NCBI GenBank assembly: GCA_016699575.1
Contig: CP064979.1
Span: forward strand, 930,001 to 994,000
DNA: 64,000 nucleotides
From: Flavobacteriales bacterium
GTDB taxonomy: Bacteria > Bacteroidota > Bacteroidia > Flavobacteriales_F > PHOS-HE28
Direction of reading: 5' to 3'
Each line of letters opens with the position of its first letter. Positions within the stretch are counted from its first letter, which is position 1. Shown here piece after piece: positions 29,750 through 37,236 of the stretch. The translations under genes and the position numbers were made by a program. The notes under the pieces were generated by a model. The model did no database searches and was not told the DNA's origin. It worked only from the letters and a program-made list of their open reading frames with translations.

Positions 29750-29757
29750 CAAAGATG
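29750..29757 (-). promoter_or_regulatory. Promoter-like element 5 nt before a start codon
   Basis: Minus-strand CATCTTTG, then TCCGA and ATG. Nearly identical to the element before the SMUG2-like gene (GATCTTTG, TCCA, ATG). Confidence 0.5.
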
Positions 29758-29786
29758 CGCCAGCACTGCGATCGGGCAACACTGTA

Positions 29787-29948
29787 AGAACCTGCTTGGG
29801 ATCTCTTGAACGCAGGGCTCCAAGGCTATTTTCCGTTCAGGCGCATCCGGAATATCATCGCGTAGCGGTGCCTACGGGATCATTTTCCGGCGAAGCATGG
29901 GCGGAAAAGAGACCGGAGAGCGGGTTTGAAGAGATGCCAAACAGGCTC
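29787..29948. mobile_element. MITE-like element with terminal inverted repeats
   Basis: A 162-bp segment flanked by TA on both sides (29785-29786, 29949-29950). Its ends, AGAACCTGCTTGGGATCTCT and the inverse GAGCCTGTTTGGCATCTCT, match at about 20 of 26 positions. The interior has smaller inverted motifs (TTTTCCG at two places and CGGAAAAG) and no coding potential. No transposase is nearby, so it would be non-autonomous. It makes up most of the gene-free stretch 29745-30137; the rest holds a 7-bp hairpin (30001-30022) and the ddl promoter element. Confidence 0.6.
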
Positions 29949-30105
29949 TAAGACCGGCTTGGCGCCAGGCCTTCTCCACAAGAGGTGCCCATGGCCTCAT
30001 CGGAGGTTTCCCTTGACCTCCGTCCCCCTGCACCGACACTTTTTCCTCAACGCTGCGATTTGCACAACTCACGGGTGGCGGTCTTCGGTGGCCCATGCAG
30101 GCAGG

Positions 30106-30113
30106 TACTTTGC
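30106..30113 (+). promoter_or_regulatory. Promoter element for ddl
   Basis: TACTTTGC, an exact TAnnTTTG match, 24 nt before the ddl ATG. Confidence 0.6.
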
Positions 30114-30137
30114 ACTCGCCCGGCGGGCATCCGTTCC

Positions 30138-31127
30138 ATGAGCCAACTTCCCCTGATCGCCGTGTTCCGTGGAGGCTACACTGGTGAAAGCGTCATCAGC
30201 ATGCAGAGCGCCAAGCGCATGATGGACGCCATCGACACCACGCGCTTCCAACCGCTCTACATCACGGTGGCGCGCGACCAATGGACCTGCGCCACGGCGG
30301 AGGAACGGCCAAAACCGCTGGACCGCGGAAAGCTGTCCGTGATCCTGGACAAGGAGATGCGACCGTTCAGCGCAGCGCTCATCGCCATCCACGGCGCTCC
30401 CGGCGAAGACGGCAAACTGCAAGGGTATTTGGACATGCTCGGCGTTCCATACCAGACCGGTGGTGTGCTCACCATGGCCGTCAGCTTCAGCAAGTTCAGC
30501 ACGGTGAGCCTGCTGCGGCAGATGGGCTTCAAGGTTGCGCCATCAGTACTGCTGCACCAAGGCACGGCGCACAGCACCGAGAGCATTTTGGCTGAAGTCG
30601 GCCTGCCATGCTTCGTGAAGCCCGACGAAAGCGGCAGCAGCTTGGGCATCAGCAAAGCGAAGACCCGCGAGGACCTTGCGCCCGCGTTGGACAAAGCCTT
30701 TGCCGAAGGACGTACCGTGATGGTGGAAGGCGCGGTGACCGGGCGCGAACTCACGTGCGGCGTGATCCACCTGAACGGCACCACCACCGCCCTGCCCATT
30801 TGCGAAGTGCGGCACACACACGAGTTCTTCGACTACGAAGCGAAGTACCACGCCAAGGACACCGAGGAACTGGTGCCTGCCCCCCTGCCCGATGATGTGA
30901 CCGCCTTGGTGCAGGAGCGCAGCCGTCGGATCTACGAAGCACTTGGCTGCCGTGGCATGGTGCGCGTGGACCACATCTGGACCGGCACCGAGCTCTGCAC
31001 CATCGAAGTGAACACCACGCCCGGCTTCAGCGGAGCGAGCATCTTCCCGAAGATGTTGGAGGTTGCGGGCATCGGCGTGGCCCCTGCGGTGAACGGCCTC
31101 ATCGAAGGCATGCTGGCCGGGCGTTGA
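30138..31127 (+). CDS. ddl: D-alanine--D-alanine ligase
   Basis: Ddl joins two D-alanines with ATP for peptidoglycan precursors. 329 aa. ATP-grasp features are visible: N-terminal domain with GGYTGESVIS (family SxEHxVS-type loop, here ESVISMQSA), the central KPDESGSSLGIS motif, VEGAVTGRELTCGV, and the metal-binding end IEVNTTPGFSGASIFPK. The ATG at 30138 gives the correct N-terminus; 51 codons of open frame upstream overlap the repeat region and are not coding. It has its own promoter-like element and stands before the DUF3822-rsmD-coaD genes. Confidence 0.96.
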   Translation: MSQLPLIAVFRGGYTGESVISMQSAKRMMDAIDTTRFQPLYITVARDQWTCATAEERPKPLDRGKLSVILDKEMRPFSAALIAIHGAPGEDGKLQGYLDMLGVPYQTGGVLTMAVSFSKFSTVSLLRQMGFKVAPSVLLHQGTAHSTESILAEVGLPCFVKPDESGSSLGISKAKTREDLAPALDKAFAEGRTVMVEGAVTGRELTCGVIHLNGTTTALPICEVRHTHEFFDYEAKYHAKDTEELVPAPLPDDVTALVQERSRRIYEALGCRGMVRVDHIWTGTELCTIEVNTTPGFSGASIFPKMLEVAGIGVAPAVNGLIEGMLAGR

Positions 31128-31154
31128 ACACCCCGGCCCATGCGGGCGCTAGCG

Positions 31155-31162
31155 TAGTTTCG
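31155..31162 (+). promoter_or_regulatory. Promoter-like element for DUF3822 operon
   Basis: TAGTTTCG, 19 nt before the ATG at 31182. This gene is one of the few here that also has a Shine-Dalgarno sequence (AAGGAG, 31171-31176). Confidence 0.5.
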
Positions 31163-31181
31163 ACCGCTGAAAGGAGATCGT

Positions 31182-31952
31182 ATGAACCCCATCCCAGAGC
31201 CCATCACGCTACCAGCGCACAGCCTGCATGTGGGCCTGTTGCTCGGGCCCGGGTTCGCCGGTTGGTGCGCGCACGAACGCAGCAGCGGCAAACTGATCAC
31301 GCTGCACACCGCCTTCCGCGCTGAGCTGCCACATACCGATCTGATACCACGCGAAGCAGCTTCAGCCTCGTGCGTGGTACTTCCCGAGTGGAGCATCCTG
31401 GTGCCCGAAAGCGCGTTGGTGCCCGGTTCGGAGGCTGTTCACTGGGGAGCATCGTTCGGACGCGAGCCGCTGGGCACGTTGCGAACGGAAGGGCTGGAAC
31501 TGTTGGATGCGCAAACCATCCACACGCACGATCCGGCCATGGAACGCTCGGCACATTCCTTCTTGCCGCACGCGCGCACACTCAGCCTTCAAGCCCTGTT
31601 GGTGCGTGCCGCCATGGCACAGCGCACCGACCGCGACGTGCTATTGGTGCACTGCTCCACCGACCGCATCGATGTGGTGCTGGCGGTGCACGGCAGCATC
31701 CTGCTCAGCAACACCTTCCCGGCACGCACACCGGAAGACGTGCTGTATTTCGCATTACTGGCCGCCGAGCGTTGCAAACGCAAGCCCGAGGAACTGCAAC
31801 TGCTGCACGCCGGTCCGCTGGCACACGACCGCAACGTAGTGCTGCTCGAACGTTACTTCCAGCATTGCGCACCCGCAACTGCGGCGACCACACCGGGCCA
31901 GACGAACGCACAGCACTGGTTGGCGCTAACGGAACAATTCGCATGCGTGTAA
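31182..31952 (+). CDS. DUF3822 family protein
   Basis: 256 aa. In Bacteroidota this family regularly precedes rsmD and coaD, as here, and its fold has been suggested to be actin/hexokinase-like; no activity is established. Visible features: an N-terminal beta-rich half with GLLLGPGFAGWCAH and a second half with RDVLLVHCSTDRIDVVLAVHGSILLSNTF, reading like a duplicated ASKHA-type beta-sheet, plus a helical segment containing CKRKPEELQLLHAG. Start supported by AAGGAG at the right distance. Its 3' end overlaps rsmD by 10 nt, so the three genes are coupled. Confidence 0.85.
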   Translation: MNPIPEPITLPAHSLHVGLLLGPGFAGWCAHERSSGKLITLHTAFRAELPHTDLIPREAASASCVVLPEWSILVPESALVPGSEAVHWGASFGREPLGTLRTEGLELLDAQTIHTHDPAMERSAHSFLPHARTLSLQALLVRAAMAQRTDRDVLLVHCSTDRIDVVLAVHGSILLSNTFPARTPEDVLYFALLAAERCKRKPEELQLLHAGPLAHDRNVVLLERYFQHCAPATAATTPGQTNAQHWLALTEQFACV

Positions 31953-32485
31953 CGAGCGGCCGCTTCAAAGGCAGGAACATCCGCGCGCCGAAAGACCTCA
32001 GCGCCCGGCCCACCACCGACTTTGCCAAGCAAGCGCTCTTCAACATCCTGCAGCACAGCGTGGCCATGGAGGGCATCCGTGTGCTTGACCTGTTCGCAGG
32101 TACTGGGGCCATCTCGCTGGAGTTCCTTAGCCGCGGTGCGGTGGAAGTCATCAGCGTGGACCATGACGAGAAGGCCTACCGCCACCTGCAACGTTCGGCG
32201 CGCGACGCTGGCATCGATGCGTGGCGCTTGGTGCGTGTCGATGCGCTCACCTACTTGCGCGCTGCACCCGGCCCGTTCGACATCGTGTTCGCCGACCCGC
32301 CTTTCGCCATGGAAGGCGTGGACAAGATCCCGGGCATGGTCTTGGACAGTGGGATCCTTGCGGAGGACGGCCTCTTCATCTTGGAGCACAACCGCGATGT
32401 GAAGACCGAAGCCTTGCCCGGCTTCACCAAACACCGCGACTACGGCACCGTCCACTTCAGCTTCTTCAAACCCGTCACCCGATGA
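31943..32485 (+). CDS. rsmD: 16S rRNA (guanine(966)-N2)-methyltransferase
   Basis: 180 aa SAM-dependent methyltransferase modifying G966 of 16S rRNA. The N-terminus MRVTSGRFKGRNIRAP is characteristic, with the RPTTDFAKQALFNIL segment, SAM-binding motif VLDLFAGTGAISLE and catalytic FADPPF. The ATG at 31943 lies inside the end of the DUF3822 gene (10-nt overlap), and the stop overlaps coaD by 4 nt (ATGA). Frame upstream of the ATG is open but only shadows DUF3822. Confidence 0.96.
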   Translation: MRVTSGRFKGRNIRAPKDLSARPTTDFAKQALFNILQHSVAMEGIRVLDLFAGTGAISLEFLSRGAVEVISVDHDEKAYRHLQRSARDAGIDAWRLVRVDALTYLRAAPGPFDIVFADPPFAMEGVDKIPGMVLDSGILAEDGLFILEHNRDVKTEALPGFTKHRDYGTVHFSFFKPVTR

Positions 32486-32940
32486 GCCAGCGCATCGCCG
32501 TCTTCCCCGGTTCGTTCGATCCCGTCACCATCGGGCATGCCGATATCGTGGCCCGCGCCTTGCCGCTGTTCGACCAAGTGGTGGTGGCCATGGGCGTGAA
32601 CACGACCAAGAAGTACACCTTCCCGTTCGAACAACGCATGCAGTGGCTCCGCGAGGTCTTCGCACCGCACCTCTCCGTGGAAGTCACGCATTTCGAGGGC
32701 TTGACGGTGGACCTGTGCAAACGGCTCGGTGCAGCGTTCATCCTGCGCGGCGTGCGCAACGGCACGGACCACGACCATGAGCGCACCATCGCGCTGATGA
32801 ACAAACAACTGGCGGGCGTGGAGACCATCTTCCTGCCCGCCGCAGCACAGCATGCGCACGTCAGTAGCACCATCGTGCGGGAACTCCATGCCAACAAAGC
32901 GGACATTACTGCGTTCTTGCCCAAGGGAATGAAGCTCTAA
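32482..32940 (+). CDS. coaD: Phosphopantetheine adenylyltransferase
   Basis: CoaD transfers AMP to 4'-phosphopantetheine, the fourth step of coenzyme A synthesis. 152 aa, normal. The nucleotidyltransferase signature is PGSFDPVTIGH (residues 9-19); RGVRNGTDHDHE and the SSTIVREL segment near the end are family hallmarks. Overlaps rsmD by ATGA, and its TAA shares one base with the next ATG (TAATG). Confidence 0.97.
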   Translation: MSQRIAVFPGSFDPVTIGHADIVARALPLFDQVVVAMGVNTTKKYTFPFEQRMQWLREVFAPHLSVEVTHFEGLTVDLCKRLGAAFILRGVRNGTDHDHERTIALMNKQLAGVETIFLPAAAQHAHVSSTIVRELHANKADITAFLPKGMKL

Positions 32941-34442
32941 TGCGCTCTGCCTTCGTTATAGGTTGTTGGTTGTTGGTTGCCCGGCTGTGCGGGGCGCCCT
33001 GCACCATCACGTTGGAAGCATCGGACCATATTGGACAAAGCGCCGTGCTCTACCGCTACGCGGATCTTTTCAGCATGCGGCGCGAGGTGCTGGCCGTGGG
33101 CGAAGTGGACGGCACCGGCAGCGTGACCCTCACCGGCGAAGTGGCGGAGATCGTGAAAGGACAGATCCGCGTCGGCATGGACGTGGCCGAGCTTTTCCTG
33201 AAGCCCGGTGCGCAGTACACCATACGCCTGCTGCCGCCAGACCCTGCTGCCGGGCGTTCGATGAGCGGCGCACACCTGCGGCCCATCGAGTTCCTCGAAC
33301 TGGAAGGTCTCGATATCAACGCGCTGACCAGCGACCTCAACGGCCACCTCGACATGTTCCTGATCGAGGACCTCGCCACGGACCAAGAGGCCGGCATGCA
33401 GGCGTTGGACCTGATGCGGAAGGAGGGCTCCGTGAAACCCGACAGTGCGCAACGTCCGGCCACGCTCTTCATCACCCCCGACCTCAGCGACGCCAAAGTG
33501 GACAGCTTCGAGCAGAAGCTACGGAAGTACTACGACGGGGTGAACGACCCGTGGTTCGAGGCGTACATGGCCAATGCCGTGGCCGGGCTGCGCTTCGGAC
33601 CGAACGCCAACGACAGCGTACTGTTCGCTCGTACGTTAAAGGACAAACCCGTGCGCTACAACGATCCGGAGTACGTCCGCTTCTTCCTTTCATTCTTTGA
33701 AGACCACTTGATGAGCAAAGTGTTCCCGCGTTCCGCCAATGCCCTGGTGAGTGTGGTGAACAACGCATCTGCTGACAGCCTTCACCTGCTGCTGCGGAAG
33801 AGCGAATACCTGCACGACGACCGCCTGCGCGAACTCGTGATGCTATCGGAACTGCACGGCAATTACCACGGCAAGACCTTCCAGCGCGCTGGCATCAAAC
33901 AACTGCTGGAGCGGACAGCCCGCAGTTCAGTGTTCAGTGAGCACCGCACCATTGCCACCAACCTCTTGTGGGACCTGACGAGCATGGCCAACGGCGACAC
34001 CCTGCCGAGCATCATGGCCTGGACTTCCACCGGTGAAAAAACGGAGCTTGACACGCTGCTCACCGAAGGCCCCATCTATCTGGCCATCACCGCGAGCTGG
34101 TGCACCTATTGTGAATTGGAAATGAGCGCCATGGAGAAGCTGCACGCCGAATACGGCAAGGTGGTGCGTTTCATCACCCTCGACATCGACGGGACCACCA
34201 CCAGCTTGGAAGCGCAGAAGCGGCTGCACCCGCAACGCACATGGACGCACCTGCTCGCAGCCAATGACCCGCTGCTCATGGACAAGCTTCGCCTGCGCAC
34301 CGTGCCAGCATTCTTCCTGCTCGATGGCCGCACGCTGAAGCACTCACCGGCCAAGGCACCCAGCGCGGGCATTGCCGCGGAGTTCCACCGCATTGTGACT
34401 ACCCAGCCGCAGGAAGGAGGAAGGAGGGTGTGGGATGAGTGA
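32940..34442 (+). CDS. Secreted thioredoxin-like (TlpA-type) protein
   Basis: 500 aa with signal peptide (VIGCWLLVARLCGAPC; the part VGCWLLVA is encoded by a GTTGTTG heptamer run). The first about 330 residues are a helical/beta region as in Bacteroidota TlpA-type oxidoreductases with a DUF4369-like N-domain; the C-terminal thioredoxin fold has the redox motif ASWCTYCELEM (Cys388 and Cys391) and the cis-proline segment LRTVPAFFLLDG. Probably periplasmic or outer-surface disulfide exchange or redox sensing. Translationally coupled to coaD by one shared base, though functionally unrelated. A purine-rich AAGGAGG just before its stop serves the next gene. Confidence 0.88.
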   Translation: MRSAFVIGCWLLVARLCGAPCTITLEASDHIGQSAVLYRYADLFSMRREVLAVGEVDGTGSVTLTGEVAEIVKGQIRVGMDVAELFLKPGAQYTIRLLPPDPAAGRSMSGAHLRPIEFLELEGLDINALTSDLNGHLDMFLIEDLATDQEAGMQALDLMRKEGSVKPDSAQRPATLFITPDLSDAKVDSFEQKLRKYYDGVNDPWFEAYMANAVAGLRFGPNANDSVLFARTLKDKPVRYNDPEYVRFFLSFFEDHLMSKVFPRSANALVSVVNNASADSLHLLLRKSEYLHDDRLRELVMLSELHGNYHGKTFQRAGIKQLLERTARSSVFSEHRTIATNLLWDLTSMANGDTLPSIMAWTSTGEKTELDTLLTEGPIYLAITASWCTYCELEMSAMEKLHAEYGKVVRFITLDIDGTTTSLEAQKRLHPQRTWTHLLAANDPLLMDKLRLRTVPAFFLLDGRTLKHSPAKAPSAGIAAEFHRIVTTQPQEGGRRVWDE

Positions 34443-35199
34443 GGCTGAACTTCCTCTGATCAACCCGGTCATGCACCAACGCATCCAAAGGCTCCGCTGC
34501 GTAGGGCAGCTATTCTTGAGCGCGCTTCTCATTTGCGCTCATCACGGCTTGGTGGCGCAGAGCTCCGGGGAGCGTAAAGCTGTGCCGTTCAATTATCCCC
34601 TCCTTCCGGAACAAGTCCTGAATCCCGAAAGCGCTTCTCCGGAAGGATGGCATCTCATTCAGGTCGCGGAGGGCGACTTGAACAACGACGAGAGACCGGA
34701 CTTCGTAATCGCAGTCCAATATCAGGACTCGGTAGTCCATATGCGCCCTGATAGCGGTTTCTCTTCCGCTCAGCCGAAGGTCCTAGCTGTGTATTTAAGC
34801 ACATCCGAGAAGGAGTTCTCATTGCTAGAACAGAGCAACTCCTTCCTTCTTCGAGCTGATGAGGGCGATATGATGTCTCCGGAACTTGAACTCCGCTTCG
34901 CGCAGGACACGTTGCATATCCTGTTCCAGTTCACGCGCAGTTCGGCGGACTATTCATTCCAATTCCGCGAGGGTCAACTCGAATGCATACGTTTCAACAA
35001 CGGCGGTGTATCAGGGGGCAGGCTTCATTTCCAACGCATGGACCTCGTGCGCAATACGGCGTTACTACAAGAGGGAGAGATCGACCAAGACGATTTCGAT
35101 CACGAAGAGGTTATCCAGATACCTCCACACCCGGCCCTCACGATCGGTCGATTGGGGATGCCGTTCAGAACCGAATTGGCACCGCGGGTCTGGCTCTAG
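34435..35199 (+). CDS. Secreted protein of unknown function
   Basis: 254 aa. The ATG at 34435 overlaps the previous gene by 8 nt and has a strong AAGGAGG 7 nt upstream; the hydrophobic signal (LFLSALLICAHHGLVAQ) then starts late, so the ATG at 34471 is a possible alternative. A GDLNNDERPDFVIAVQY segment looks like a FG-GAP/VCBS-type calcium-binding loop preceding a beta-strand. No sorting domain. No family recognised beyond that loop. By eye it is more A/T-rich than its neighbours, as are the T9SS cargo genes farther right, which hints at different ancestry. Convergent with the SCO gene. Confidence 0.75.
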   Translation: MSEAELPLINPVMHQRIQRLRCVGQLFLSALLICAHHGLVAQSSGERKAVPFNYPLLPEQVLNPESASPEGWHLIQVAEGDLNNDERPDFVIAVQYQDSVVHMRPDSGFSSAQPKVLAVYLSTSEKEFSLLEQSNSFLLRADEGDMMSPELELRFAQDTLHILFQFTRSSADYSFQFREGQLECIRFNNGGVSGGRLHFQRMDLVRNTALLQEGEIDQDDFDHEEVIQIPPHPALTIGRLGMPFRTELAPRVWL

Positions 35200-35246
35200 G
35201 GAGAACGAGCCGTCCTGCCGGGCGGACAGCTGGAGAACTGTGAGCT

Positions 35247-35906
35247 CTACTCCTCCAACAACCTGTGCATGTCGGCGATGAGCCGGTCCACCTCCTTGGT
35301 GTTGGTGCCGTCGTAGAAACCGCGCAGGCGGCCTGCGGTGTCGGCCAGCACGAAGTTCTCGGTGTGCACGAAGTCGTCGGGGCCGCCGTCGCCTTCGTCA
35401 AGTGCGGCGAACCAACTGTTGCGCGCGAGGCGGTAGATCTGGCGGCGGTCGCCGGTCATCAGGTGCCAGCGCCGCGGGTCGGCCTGGTGGAGCTTGGCGT
35501 ACTCGGCCAGCACGGGCACGCTGTCCATTTCGGGCGTCACCGAATGCGAGAGCAGAACTACGCGGTCATCGTCCTTGAAGGCCTCCTGCACACGCACCAT
35601 GTTCATGCTCATCTCGGGGCAGATGCTGGTGCAGGTGGTGAAGAAGAAGTCGGCTACGCGGATCTTGCCGCGCGTATCGGCCAGCGTGATGGTATCGCCG
35701 TTCTGGTCGAAGAGGTGGAAGTCGAGGATGTGGTGCTCGTCCTTGGTCTGCCGCTGGCGCTTCTCCGTGAGCCGCACATCGAGGTCGGCCGGGTGGATGA
35801 CGGGCAGTTCGTCGCTCGGTTTCAGGAAGCCGAAATAGATGACGAGCACGGCGGCAACGGCCACCAGGGCCAGCATCAGCACGCGGGTCAACAAAGGCGA
35901 CTTCAT
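35247..35906 (-). CDS. SCO family copper/redox protein
   Basis: 219 aa with an N-terminal membrane anchor (about 8-27, LMLALVAVAAVLVIYF) and a periplasmic thioredoxin-fold SCO domain. The copper ligands Cys92 and Cys96 in TTCTSICPEM and His181 in DDFVHTENF are present. SCO proteins assemble the CuA site of cytochrome oxidase or act in redox protection. The ATG at 35906 is taken because it overlaps the DUF2490 stop (ATGA); the longer open frame (to 36338) lies over that gene and is a shadow. Last gene of a three-gene operon with DUF2490 and a lipoprotein. Confidence 0.93.
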   Translation of the reverse strand: MKSPLLTRVLMLALVAVAAVLVIYFGFLKPSDELPVIHPADLDVRLTEKRQRQTKDEHHILDFHLFDQNGDTITLADTRGKIRVADFFFTTCTSICPEMSMNMVRVQEAFKDDDRVVLLSHSVTPEMDSVPVLAEYAKLHQADPRRWHLMTGDRRQIYRLARNSWFAALDEGDGGPDDFVHTENFVLADTAGRLRGFYDGTNTKEVDRLIADMHRLLEE

Positions 35907-36607
35907 CGTTTCCAATAGTACTCGTAAGCCACCGAAACAATGGTGCGGTACAGCGGGGCGCGCACGCCGATCTCGCGGTCGTGGCGTAGGATGAGCTCCA
36001 CGGAGCTGTTCTTCTCCTTGCCAAGTTCCCATTGCGCACCGAGGTCGTAGCGGATGCCCGCGAAGTAGTTGCCCTTGTACCAGATGCCTGTGAAAGTCTC
36101 GCAGCTCACGTACGGGTCGATGCGGAACTTCTTGGTGCGCCAGCTGATGGCGAAGCGGTTGCGCCACACATCGCGTAGGCGGTACACGGGAATGAACTCG
36201 TGCTGGAAGGTGGTACGGAGCGAACCTTCGAAGCGCTTCCACTCTCCTTGCAGGGTAACGGCCCCATCGAGGCGATAGCTGTTGCTGCTGTATGCGTCGC
36301 GGATGTTGTAGCGGTGGTCCATGCCGAGCCTGATCCACTTCTTCAAGCGGTAACGCAGGGACAGGTTCAAGTAGAAGGATTTGCCGTTGCCGAGGTTTTC
36401 ATTGCTGCGGTAACCGGTCTCTAGGGCAGTGCGGAACTTCTTCCGGAAGCCGGTTTCACCCGGCCTGCCCGGTAGACTGAAAGGTCGCGTTTCCAGTGCG
36501 ATGCTCGTCCACAGCTCAAGGTCGCGCTCGGGTTTCGCACGCGGCTCTTGGGCGCGCGCGACCAGCGCCGTGCACATCAACAAGACGAGCAGCGCAGACC
36601 GGAACAT
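35903..36607 (-). CDS. DUF2490 outer-membrane-like protein
   Basis: 234 aa with a signal peptide (MFRSALLVLLMCTALVARAQ) and alternating beta-strand patterns ending in aromatic residues (VSVAYEYYWKR), as expected for an outer-membrane beta-barrel. It resembles DUF2490 proteins. The ATG at 36607 shares one base with the stop of the upstream lipoprotein; two in-frame GTG codons precede it and are unneeded. The family's role is unknown; its position beside SCO suggests a joint respiratory or envelope function only by association. Confidence 0.82.
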   Translation of the reverse strand: MFRSALLVLLMCTALVARAQEPRAKPERDLELWTSIALETRPFSLPGRPGETGFRKKFRTALETGYRSNENLGNGKSFYLNLSLRYRLKKWIRLGMDHRYNIRDAYSSNSYRLDGAVTLQGEWKRFEGSLRTTFQHEFIPVYRLRDVWRNRFAISWRTKKFRIDPYVSCETFTGIWYKGNYFAGIRYDLGAQWELGKEKNSSVELILRHDREIGVRAPLYRTIVSVAYEYYWKR

Positions 36608-37008
36608 CACCACTTCTCGATGTTGAACGTACCGGCGTCCACCACCTCCTTGTTGTCGCCGATCTGCACGGTGCGCTTCACCGCTTCAAGGCCGCTGGGG
36701 CATTCGTTCTGCGGGCACTCGCTATAAGTGAAGATGGTGTAGGTGCCTTTGCGCAACCAACTGAACACGAAGGTGCCGTCCGGGTCGGTGTCCACATCAT
36801 CGTCAAAATAGTCGTTGTCGCCGTACACGATGTAAACCCTGTAATCAGGCGTGTAGTACTCGTGGCCGTTGGGCTGTCCCGTGTTGTCATCGTACTCCAC
36901 GGTGTACACGCGGCCGCGTATCTCCGCCTTGCCGCCGACGCCTTCCTCCTTCTTGCAGCCCGCGAGCAGCATGGCGCAGGCACCCATCATCACCAGTGAA
37001 GCCTTCAT
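36607..37008 (-). CDS. Putative lipoprotein with carboxypeptidase-regulatory-like fold
   Basis: 133 aa with a lipobox (AMLLAGC, Cys18) and KKEEG after it. The body has a short beta-sandwich style: EIRGRVYTVEYDD, VDTDPDGTFVFSWLRKGTYTIFTYSE, which looks like a Cna-B/carboxypeptidase-regulatory domain, and two late cysteines (CPQNECP). It probably sits at the outer membrane. First gene of the lipoprotein-DUF2490-SCO operon; a TACATTCG element lies 19 nt upstream of the ATG. Confidence 0.75.
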   Translation of the reverse strand: MKASLVMMGACAMLLAGCKKEEGVGGKAEIRGRVYTVEYDDNTGQPNGHEYYTPDYRVYIVYGDNDYFDDDVDTDPDGTFVFSWLRKGTYTIFTYSECPQNECPSGLEAVKRTVQIGDNKEVVDAGTFNIEKW

Positions 37009-37027
37009 GAAATGCAGGTTAATGCGG

Positions 37028-37035
37028 CGAATGTA
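37028..37035 (-). promoter_or_regulatory. Promoter-like element for the lipoprotein-SCO operon
   Basis: Minus-strand TACATTCG, 19 nt before the ATG at 37008. Confidence 0.5.
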
Positions 37036-37117
37036 GAAGGGGGAGGTGCATGGGATAGGTCCATCGGATGCGGCGATACCGAATATCCACTGCGATGCTT
37101 GGAGGCGTTGTGGGACT

Positions 37118-37143
37118 CATCCCCCTGCCCCCTTCAAAGGGGG
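37118..37143. repeat. C-rich/G-rich short palindromic repeat
   Basis: CATCCCCCTGCCCCCTTCAA followed by AGGGGG, a hairpin (CCCCCT / AGGGGG) of the same family type as the repeats in and near rsmG (54192-54532). Lies in the 228-nt gap between the lipoprotein and acyl-CoA ligase genes. Confidence 0.6.
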
Positions 37144-37236
37144 ACAAGCACGCGCAACCCAGCCGCACCCGGCGAGCGAACAAGCACGCGCGGGCTCCTT
37201 GCCTGGGCAGCGCATTAAGGCCGATGCGGTTGAACC

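Noticed and set aside
29745..30137. Small genes or an RNA in the gap before ddl
   Set aside because: No codon-like open frame; the structure is explained by the MITE-like inverted repeats. A small RNA cannot be excluded, but nothing supports one.
35200..35246. Bidirectional terminator between the convergent 34435 and SCO genes
   Set aside because: The inverted repeat near GTCCTGCC / GGGCGGAC matches at only 6 of 8 positions, too weak to list.
35907..36338. N-terminal extension of the SCO protein
   Set aside because: Lies over the DUF2490 gene in another frame; the ATG at 35906 gives the correct anchor and ATGA coupling.
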